Under the pieces are notes generated by a model. That model saw only the letters and a program-made list of their open reading frames with translations. It was not told the DNA's origin and ran no database searches. Shown here piece after piece: positions 1 through 5,886 of a DNA stretch of 11,800 bases (positions are counted from its first letter, which is position 1; every line of letters begins with the position of its first letter). Origin of the DNA: an uncultured Bacteroidia bacterium (lineage in GTDB: Bacteria; Bacteroidota; Bacteroidia; Bacteroidales; UBA932). The stretch spans positions 1 through 11,800 of the forward strand of contig CACXHM010000027.1 of assembly GCA_902767465.1 (NCBI GenBank), given 5' to 3'. The translations under genes and the position numbers were made by a program.

Positions 1-263
1 ACCAGAGACTCTCCGGAAGCAAGTTCTACCACGCCGGAGCCATTATCGCGTGTGCCGAGGAAAAACACTCCAAGTGCAATGGAAGCAGCCATTGCAAGCG
101 CTGCACCGCCCCAGGCCCAGACACGCCTGAACGAGCGGGCTGCAACCGGAGAGGCCGATCCTGACGCAATGGCGTCGAGCCTGGAAGAAATGTCTTTCCA
201 GGCCCCTGCTGGAGCAGGTTCCTGAGCATCTTCCAAAATGGAGCGTATCAAATCCTCTTGCAT
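1..263 (-). CDS. Membrane protein cotranscribed with the ECF sigma factor, probable anti-sigma-like (partial, C-terminus outside window)
   Basis: The reading frame starts at an ATG at 263-261, one nucleotide after the TAA of the sigma factor gene, and stays open to the left edge, giving 87 visible residues. These show a hydrophilic N-terminus starting MQEDLIRSILEDAQ, a short APAGAWKDISSRLD motif (residues 17-30), basic residues just before a single hydrophobic segment (about 49-70), and then a polar stretch. This predicts a cytoplasmic N-terminal arm of about 48 residues, one inner-membrane helix and a periplasmic C-terminal part. Position and topology fit an anti-sigma factor that holds the upstream ECF sigma factor at the membrane. 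The alternative is one of the membrane or beta-barrel-like proteins with a W-x2-I-x2-RL N-terminal motif that often follow ECF sigma genes in Bacteroidales. No classical zinc-binding anti-sigma motif (HxxxCxxC) is visible. The gene is well supported; the function is an inference from context. Confidence 0.7.
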   Translation of the reverse strand, partial: MQEDLIRSILEDAQEPAPAGAWKDISSRLDAIASGSASPVAARSFRRVWAWGGAALAMAASIALGVFFLGTRDNGSGVVELASGESL

Positions 264-264
264 C

Positions 265-861
265 TTAAAACTTTTCTTTGATCTTGTTTTGCAGCAGTGT
301 CCGGGCTCTCTGGAGCTGCGAACGCGATGTGGTTTCCGAGATTCCGAGAGCTTCAGCTATTTCCTTGTGCGAAAAGCCCTCGACAACGTACATGTTGAAG
401 ACAGTCCGGAAACCTGGCGGCAGGGCTGCAATCATCTTGCATAACTCCTGGTAGCCTATATTCTCTATTGGTGTAGGGGTGTCAGCGCAGATATTCCATG
501 CTGCATCCACATCCTCTGTCTGCTTGAGTACGTCTTTCTTACGCAAACTCATCAGTGCCGTATTGACAAAGACCCTGCGGGCCCAGCCCTCGAAAGAACC
601 TTCTCCCGAATAACTGTCCAGCTTAGTGTACAGGGTCACGAAACCATCCTGAAGAATATCCGCAGCCGCCTCTCTGTCCCCACCCATATACCGCAGGCAA
701 ACTGCGAACATTTTGGCTGAAAGAGCATCATATAGAGCCTTCTGCGCTCTTCTGTCACCATTCTTGCATTGCTCGATGGTGACCGGAGTCACGGATCCTG
801 TAGCCTTGCCGGTTTCCCGTTCTCGACTTTTAAGATGCACCTTGCTTTTGAAAAGTTGCAT
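265..861 (-). CDS. RNA polymerase ECF sigma factor (sigma-70 family)
   Basis: This encodes a 198-residue sigma factor of extracytoplasmic-function type, which directs RNA polymerase to a small set of promoters. Region 2 spans about residues 38-108, with the typical core DILQDGFVTLYTKL followed by F-x-GWARRVFVN. Region 4 spans about 135-190, with LPPGFRTVF and a helix-turn-helix around SHKEIAEALGISETTSRSQL. No region 3 or 1.1 is present, and the length is normal for ECF factors. The frame stays open upstream to 1134, but I chose the ATG at 861-859: the upstream part would overlap the divergent TPR gene, looks nothing like a sigma factor, and a TATTTTTG promoter box lies only 19 nt upstream. 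The single-pass membrane protein follows 1 nt after the stop (TAA-G-ATG), implying coupled translation and control by a membrane partner. The regulated genes cannot be read from this window. Confidence 0.93.
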   Translation of the reverse strand: MQLFKSKVHLKSRERETGKATGSVTPVTIEQCKNGDRRAQKALYDALSAKMFAVCLRYMGGDREAAADILQDGFVTLYTKLDSYSGEGSFEGWARRVFVNTALMSLRKKDVLKQTEDVDAAWNICADTPTPIENIGYQELCKMIAALPPGFRTVFNMYVVEGFSHKEIAEALGISETTSRSQLQRARTLLQNKIKEKF

Positions 862-880
862 CACAAAATAATTGTATTCG

Positions 881-888
881 CAAAAATA
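881..888 (-). promoter_or_regulatory. Bacteroidota -7 promoter box for the sigma factor gene
   Basis: On the minus strand the sequence reads TATTTTTG, an exact match to the Bacteroidota -7 consensus TAnnTTTG. Transcription would start near 877, leaving a leader of about 16 nt before the ATG at 861. A T-rich stretch lies about 20 nt upstream, but there is no clear TTTG at -33. Confidence 0.6.
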
Positions 889-911
889 GCGAATTAAAGA
901 TAAAAAAGCAC

Positions 912-919
912 TATTTTTG
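912..919 (+). promoter_or_regulatory. Bacteroidota -7 promoter box for the TPR-envC operon
   Basis: TATTTTTG matches TAnnTTTG exactly and lies 15 nt before the ATG at 935, giving a predicted leader of about 12 nt. It is the mirror image of the box at 881-888: CAAAAATAG at 881-889 and CTATTTTTG at 911-919 form a perfect 9-bp inverted repeat. No clear -33 TTG is seen. Confidence 0.6.
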
Positions 920-934
920 TATGAAGCCCCTGGG

Positions 935-2299
935 ATGAAAAGAATAATAATCATTATATACGCCCTGGCTTTGATTGCCACGGGAAACATCAACGCGCAG
1001 ACCGCCAGAGACCGATCTGTAGTAGAAACCGTTGTCCTGCAAGCAGTTATGGCATTACAATCCGGGGATGTCGATTCTGCCAAGAGCCAACTTGAATACA
1101 TCGACAGGAAATATCCCGGAAACGATGCCGTCAATTATTACCTCGGCATCTGCAACTCGCTGAAAGGCAATCTTGGCGAAGCAGAGAAACGCATGCAAGC
1201 CGCTGCAAAGGCGGATTCATCCAATGTGTGGTATAAGGACTGGCTCGCGAGCATCTATCTGGAAGAAGGCAAGTCGGAAGAGGGTGCAGCAATATATCTC
1301 GATCTGTTGGAAAAGTATCCTTCAAAATACACCAATGCCTACACCATGACTCTTCTGGGCAATGAAAACCTGCGCAATTTCAAGGATTCCCTCGCCCTGG
1401 AAAATTTCAACAAGGCATTGCTGCTGTCTTCCGACTATACCCCCGCCATGCTCGGGAAAGGGGAGGTGTACCGGATGCGTGGCAACATCCCCGCATTCCT
1501 TTCAACGGTAAATGAAATCGTCCGGAACCCGGGGCTGAACCCGGTGGCAAAGAGCGACTACATGAACCAGATACTCAAACATATAGACTATAATTTCTAC
1601 AAAATGTGGGGCACTCAGCTCGATTCCCTGGTGGCCACCTGCGCAAGGGTGCACCCGACCGACAGCAGTTCCATAATGCTTGCAGGAAACTGGTTCTATG
1701 GCACCGACCGTAAAGAGCTTGGACGCAAATACTTCGACCGGCTGCTCGACGTCTTTCCGCAAAGTCTGAGCGCCCACTACATCCGCCTGCAGATGATTAT
1801 GGGAGACGGCGCTACCGCACGCGAAATAATCGATGAATGTGAAACCATCATCCGCATCGGGGGTGAAAATAATCCGGAAGTGCTTCCTGCCATGGCGGCC
1901 ATTGGGGACACCTATCACCGGGTTGGACAGCAGAAAAACGCCTATAAGGCCTACGAGCGGGTACTCAGGGCCGATCCCGGGTATCTCCCGGTGCTGAACA
2001 ACTATGCCTACTACCTGAGCCTGGAGAAAAAGAAACTCAAGAAGGCCGCCGCCATGAGCAGGATAACGGTAGAGAAAGAACCCGACAACGCAACATATCT
2101 TGACACATACGGCTGGATCCTGCACCTTCAGGGCCTGGACCAGAAGGCAAAACCTTATTTCAAACATGCAATGCTATACGGCGGACGTGACAGCGCAGTT
2201 ATTCTCAGCCACTATGCCGAAGTGCTCGACGCCCTCGGTGAACATGACCTTGCAAAATCGTTCCGTATGCTCGCAGAGAAAAAACCGAAGGAAGAATGA
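935..2299 (+). CDS. Exported tetratricopeptide repeat protein
   Basis: This is a 454-residue protein with a cleavable signal peptide (MKRIIIIIYALALIATGNINAQ, cleavage probably near residue 22), so it acts in the periplasm or at the envelope. The mature part is mostly paired helices of TPR type. Clear repeats lie near residues 65-98, 100-130, 135-168 and 319-352, and in the C-terminal block from about 353 to 440, with motifs such as VLNNYAYYLS and TYLDTYGWILHLQG. TPR proteins are scaffolds for protein complexes; no catalytic domain is seen. I chose the ATG at 935 rather than the upstream TTG at 917, because the signal peptide begins there and the TTG lies in the promoter box. The stop overlaps the next start (ATGA, 2296-2299), coupling it to the EnvC-type gene. 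A peptidoglycan or cell-division scaffolding role is an inference from that neighbour. Confidence 0.88.
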   Translation: MKRIIIIIYALALIATGNINAQTARDRSVVETVVLQAVMALQSGDVDSAKSQLEYIDRKYPGNDAVNYYLGICNSLKGNLGEAEKRMQAAAKADSSNVWYKDWLASIYLEEGKSEEGAAIYLDLLEKYPSKYTNAYTMTLLGNENLRNFKDSLALENFNKALLLSSDYTPAMLGKGEVYRMRGNIPAFLSTVNEIVRNPGLNPVAKSDYMNQILKHIDYNFYKMWGTQLDSLVATCARVHPTDSSSIMLAGNWFYGTDRKELGRKYFDRLLDVFPQSLSAHYIRLQMIMGDGATAREIIDECETIIRIGGENNPEVLPAMAAIGDTYHRVGQQKNAYKAYERVLRADPGYLPVLNNYAYYLSLEKKKLKKAAAMSRITVEKEPDNATYLDTYGWILHLQGLDQKAKPYFKHAMLYGGRDSAVILSHYAEVLDALGEHDLAKSFRMLAEKKPKEE

Positions 2300-3441
2300 A
2301 AAGGACGGTAATCATTTTTTTGCTTTTTCTCCTTGCATGCACGCAAGGGTTCAGTCAGGCAAATTCACAAAAAAAGGCAAAACTCGAACGAGAGATTGCA
2401 ATCCTTGACCAGCAGATAAAAGATAATGCCGGCAAGGCGAGAAATGCCAACACCGCCCTCAAACTTACCAGAAAAAAAATAGGCAACAGGAAAAGCCTGG
2501 TTGCGGAAAGCGATGCCAGAATTGCTGAGCTCGACACTCAAATCAGGGAGCAGAAACGTATTCTGGACAGCCTGCAAGAAAGATTCTCTCAACTTGAAGA
2601 CAACTATACCAAACTTGTGCGGACTGCCTACCGCAATAGGGACACCCGTATCTGGTATATGTATTTGTTTGCAAGCGAAGATATTACCCAGGGCTTACGA
2701 CGATACGGATATCTCAAGAAAATGGCTTCCTCACTCAATTCACAGGCAAGGGAAACCATAGAAACCCGCGAGAAAATCAGTGAAAACAAGGCTGCGCTCG
2801 AAGCACTTCGAAAAGATGCCTCAAAGATCCGTTCCGAACGGGTGGGAGAACTCGAAAGACTGAAAAAAGATGAAGCTGCCTCTCAACAGCTGGTTGCGAG
2901 CCTGAACAGGGACAAGGCCCGCTATCAGAAGGAACTTGCAACAAAAAAGAAGCAGGTGGAAGCTCTCAAGGCAGAGATGAACAAGATGGTTCAAAAGTCC
3001 GTAAAGAAACCGAAGACGGAAGTAGATGTCAAACTCGACAATGAGTTCGCCGCAAACAGAGGAAAACTCCCGTGGCCTGCTGACGGTCCCGTTATAGACT
3101 CGTTTGGGAAGCACTATCATCCTGTTTATAAAAATGTCGAGTTGCCTTTCAACAACGGCCTCAACATCGCTCTTGCCAAAGACAGCGCTGTCAAATCGGT
3201 TTTCGATGGCACCGTAAGCAATGTAGTGGTAATCCCCGGATACAACCAGTGCGTACTGGTGCAGCATGGTGGGTATTTCACCTTCTATTGCAAGTTGGCA
3301 AGCGTTAATGTGAAAGCCGGCGACAAGGTTAAAACCGGACAGGTACTCGGAAGGGTGGACACCATCGCCGGTGAAACCCAGCTTCATTTTGAACTCTGGG
3401 AAGGGAAGACGCCGCGAAATCCCGAACTTTGGCTCAGGTAA
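2296..3441 (+). CDS. EnvC-like murein hydrolase activator (degenerate LytM/M23 domain)
   Basis: This 381-residue secreted protein begins with a hydrophobic signal (MKRTVIIFLLFLLACTQGFSQ). A long, charged, coiled-coil region follows (about residues 22-235), with a short break near 115-145, then a C-terminal LytM/peptidase-M23 fold (about 257-381). This architecture is that of EnvC, which activates septal amidases to split peptidoglycan between daughter cells. The zinc ligands of active LytM enzymes are mostly gone. The HxGxD position reads NNGLN (N286 to N290), the Y-x-H-L position reads YCKL (K333), and the H-x-H position reads QLH (Q362, H364). So it should be a non-catalytic regulator, as in Escherichia coli EnvC. 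The LLAC at residues 12-15 resembles a lipobox imperfectly, so a lipoprotein cannot be excluded. It overlaps the TPR gene upstream by 4 nt and the convergent feoAB downstream by 8 nt. A matching amidase is not in this window. Confidence 0.88.
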   Translation: MKRTVIIFLLFLLACTQGFSQANSQKKAKLEREIAILDQQIKDNAGKARNANTALKLTRKKIGNRKSLVAESDARIAELDTQIREQKRILDSLQERFSQLEDNYTKLVRTAYRNRDTRIWYMYLFASEDITQGLRRYGYLKKMASSLNSQARETIETREKISENKAALEALRKDASKIRSERVGELERLKKDEAASQQLVASLNRDKARYQKELATKKKQVEALKAEMNKMVQKSVKKPKTEVDVKLDNEFAANRGKLPWPADGPVIDSFGKHYHPVYKNVELPFNNGLNIALAKDSAVKSVFDGTVSNVVVIPGYNQCVLVQHGGYFTFYCKLASVNVKAGDKVKTGQVLGRVDTIAGETQLHFELWEGKTPRNPELWLR

Positions 3442-5818
3442 GCAGTAATGTGCATATCTGCTTGCCAATCCAGGCGACTATCCATGCAACAGCCATGGTG
3501 TATGCACAGATTCCCCAGGCCCAGGCCCACCGTCCGGTTTCATTCTTTATGGCCACGAACGTGGCTATGCAGGGGAAATACAGCAGGATGAATATCATGA
3601 ACGCAACCGCAACCGGCAGGGGTACACTTTTTTTGAGTGCACTCTGAAGAGCAGTGTCGTTTTCATCCACCACATCTCCTTCTTCTCCGGCATACATCAC
3701 GCCAAGAGAACTGACAACCAATTCTTTGGCTGCAACTCCGGTAAGCAGTCCTACATCCATGCGCCAGTCGAAGCCGAGAGGATCGAGTGCAGGCGCAACG
3801 GCTTTGCCGATATGACCGAGCAACGACTGTTCCTGTTGTTCCGAACGCGGCAATGCATCATTTTTTGGATAGTATCCAAGAGCCCAGATAATAATGGAGG
3901 CCAGAAGAATGGTGGTCGCCATCTTCTGCAGATATTGCTTGCCTTTTTCCCAGGTGTGACGGCCTATCGCCTTGGCGGTAGGGATGCGATATGGCGGCAA
4001 CTCCATCACGAAAGGAAGGTCATCGTCCTTTATTACGCGTTTGAGCACAAGAGCCGACAGAATAGCGAGCACAACACCGAGCGCATAGATCAGAAGCAGG
4101 GCCAGGGCGGCATGTCCCGGGAAAAAGGCCCCTGCAAGAAGCACAAAGATAGGCAGGCGTCCCGCACAGCTCATGAATGGCACGAGCGCGATGGTAATGA
4201 GCCGGCTTTTGCGGCTCTCGATTGTCCTGGTTGCCATGATAGCCGGCACGTTGCAGCCGAAACCCATAACCATCGGAATGAAGCTCTTGCCGTGAAGTCC
4301 GAGGTGATGCATCAGCTTGTCCACAATGAATGCGGTCCGGGCCATATAGCCCGAATCTTCCATAATGGATATGAAGAAATACAGGATGAGGATGTTGGGG
4401 AGGAACACCAGTACACTCCCCACACCCGCAATGATACCGTCCACCACGAGGTCCTTCAGCCAGCCGTCCACCATCAGGGATGCGACCGCCTCGCCGAACC
4501 AGCCCACAAGCGCATCTATCCAGTTCATAGGATATGCCCCCAGAGAGAATGTCGCAGTAAAAATGAGATATAATATGGCTATGAAGATGGGGAAGGCCAG
4601 CCACTTGTTGGTGACAATGGCATCTATCCTGTCGGTAACAGTAACTTTCGGAGCAGTTTCCGAGCGGACATAGGTTTCGGCAAGGGCACCTTGAACGAAG
4701 GCGTACTTTGCATCAACGATGGCCGACTCCGGATTCGTGCCAAGCATTTTCTGGATATGGTCCTGCACCGAAGCCCGTGCCGAACGAACGTCTTCCGCAA
4801 AAGGAAGAGCGTCTATCACTTTCTCTATGTCGGCATCATTCTCCAGATATTTAATCGCCAGATAACGGGTTGAGAAGCGGGCCCGCAGGCCTTCATCCTC
4901 TTTCAGACGTTTCTGCACCCTGGAGATGCAATCCTCCAATTCCGTTCCATGATTGATATGGATATGCCGCCCCAGCCTGGAGTCATTGTTTTCGTACCTT
5001 GCAACGATAATGTCGAAAAGTTCACTGACACCCCGCCCGTCACGGCATACCGTAGGACATACCGGCACTCCAAGAAGATATCCGAGCTGCGACGTGTCAA
5101 GTCTATCTCCCCTCGCTTCCAGTTCGTCGTACATGTTGAGTGCCATTACGATGGGAAGATCCATGTCGATGAGCTGGGTGGTAAGATACAGGTTGCGTTC
5201 AAGGTTGGACGCATCCACCACGTTCAACACAATGTCCGGAGTATGTTCAAGGAGATTCTTACGGACATACAGCTCCTCCGGGCTATATGCAGAAAGGGAA
5301 TACGTGCCTGGAAGGTCCACCAGAGTAATCCTGTATCCCTTGAAATCGAAGCGTCCTTCTTTGGCATCAACCGTGACTCCGCTATAATTTCCAACGTGTT
5401 CATGTGAGCCTGAAGCAATGTTGAAAAGCGATGTCTTTCCACAATTGGGATTCCCCACCAATGCCACGCGAATGTTGTGTCCGCGTTCTTCAGCAAGTTC
5501 GGAAAGTTCTCTGCTAAGCAGGCGTTCCCCCTCTGCCTCAGTGGCTTTAAGAGATTCTGCAGTATGTTCCAGGGCAATATGTTCTTTCGCTTCTTCCTCG
5601 CTGATAACTTCTATTTTTTGGGCTTCTTCGCGACGCAACGACACTTTATATCCAAGCACTTCATACTCGACGGGGTCGCGGAGCGGAGCGTTCAAAACAG
5701 TACGTACCTCCTTCCCTCGGATGAAGCCCATCTCTATAAGCCGTTTACGGAATCCTCCGTGTCCGGAAACTTTTGCAATCACGGCTTTTTCGCCGGTTTT
5801 CAGATCAGATAACAGCAT
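3434..5818 (-). CDS. feoB: Fused FeoA-FeoB ferrous iron transporter
   Basis: This 794-residue inner-membrane protein imports Fe2+. Residues 1-72 are a FeoA SH3-like domain (GGFRKRLIEMGFIRG). A charged linker leads to the FeoB G domain: G1 GNPNCGKT at 122-129, G3 DLPG at 168-171, and G4 NMYD at 228-231. A helical GDI-like region follows, to about 380. The membrane part has the conserved FeoB motifs MGFGCNVPAI (about 518-527) and MSCAGRLPIF (about 549-558), and a late LLYFPCIATFVAIKNETG stretch (about 745-762). About eight or more transmembrane helices fill residues 405-790. I chose the ATG at 5818 over a TTG at 5839: FeoA homology starts there and the TTG lies inside the promoter box. FeoA-FeoB fusions are common in Bacteroidota. 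It lies 68 nt downstream of the UvrA-like gene but has its own promoter-like site. I found no recognisable Fur box. Confidence 0.97.
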   Translation of the reverse strand: MLLSDLKTGEKAVIAKVSGHGGFRKRLIEMGFIRGKEVRTVLNAPLRDPVEYEVLGYKVSLRREEAQKIEVISEEEAKEHIALEHTAESLKATEAEGERLLSRELSELAEERGHNIRVALVGNPNCGKTSLFNIASGSHEHVGNYSGVTVDAKEGRFDFKGYRITLVDLPGTYSLSAYSPEELYVRKNLLEHTPDIVLNVVDASNLERNLYLTTQLIDMDLPIVMALNMYDELEARGDRLDTSQLGYLLGVPVCPTVCRDGRGVSELFDIIVARYENNDSRLGRHIHINHGTELEDCISRVQKRLKEDEGLRARFSTRYLAIKYLENDADIEKVIDALPFAEDVRSARASVQDHIQKMLGTNPESAIVDAKYAFVQGALAETYVRSETAPKVTVTDRIDAIVTNKWLAFPIFIAILYLIFTATFSLGAYPMNWIDALVGWFGEAVASLMVDGWLKDLVVDGIIAGVGSVLVFLPNILILYFFISIMEDSGYMARTAFIVDKLMHHLGLHGKSFIPMVMGFGCNVPAIMATRTIESRKSRLITIALVPFMSCAGRLPIFVLLAGAFFPGHAALALLLIYALGVVLAILSALVLKRVIKDDDLPFVMELPPYRIPTAKAIGRHTWEKGKQYLQKMATTILLASIIIWALGYYPKNDALPRSEQQEQSLLGHIGKAVAPALDPLGFDWRMDVGLLTGVAAKELVVSSLGVMYAGEEGDVVDENDTALQSALKKSVPLPVAVAFMIFILLYFPCIATFVAIKNETGRWAWAWGICAYTMAVAWIVAWIGKQICTLLLT
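3437..3466. repeat. Imperfect inverted repeat at the convergent envC/feoAB ends
   Basis: GGTAAGCAG at 3437-3445 can pair with CTGCTTGCC at 3458-3466 (nine pairs in + strand RNA, one of them G-U), with a 12-nt loop. It covers the stop region where the two genes overlap tail to tail. There is no T tract on either side, so a terminator role is only possible. Confidence 0.3.
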
Positions 5819-5836
5819 AACTATTCGTTGCAACCG

Positions 5837-5867
5837 CAAAGTTAGGCCGCAATCCGCCCATACGCAA
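5837..5867 (-). promoter_or_regulatory. Bacteroidota promoter (-33 and -7) for feoAB
   Basis: On the minus strand, TAACTTTG (5844-5837) matches TAnnTTTG. A TTG (5867-5865) lies exactly 20 nt upstream, the usual -33 to -7 spacing. The predicted start near 5833 leaves a leader of about 15 nt before the ATG at 5818. This is the most complete promoter in the window and suggests feoAB can be transcribed independently of the upstream UvrA-like gene. Confidence 0.65.
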
Positions 5868-5886
5868 TCACAAATAGTTGGTATTT

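Noticed and set aside
26..229. Short minus-strand open frame of 67 codons
   Set aside because: It overlaps, in another frame, the partial membrane protein at 1-263, which has a better start, a transmembrane helix and coupling to the sigma gene.
862..1134. Upstream extension of the sigma factor reading frame
   Set aside because: It would overlap the divergent TPR gene, has no sigma-factor similarity, and would place the start upstream of the promoter box.
3812..4573. Plus-strand open frame of about 250 codons
   Set aside because: It is antisense to the FeoB membrane domain, and its composition has no sign of a real protein.
5819..5886. Fur box or iron riboswitch upstream of feoAB
   Set aside because: No palindrome resembling GATAATGATAATCATTATC and no structured leader; the predicted leader is only about 15 nt.
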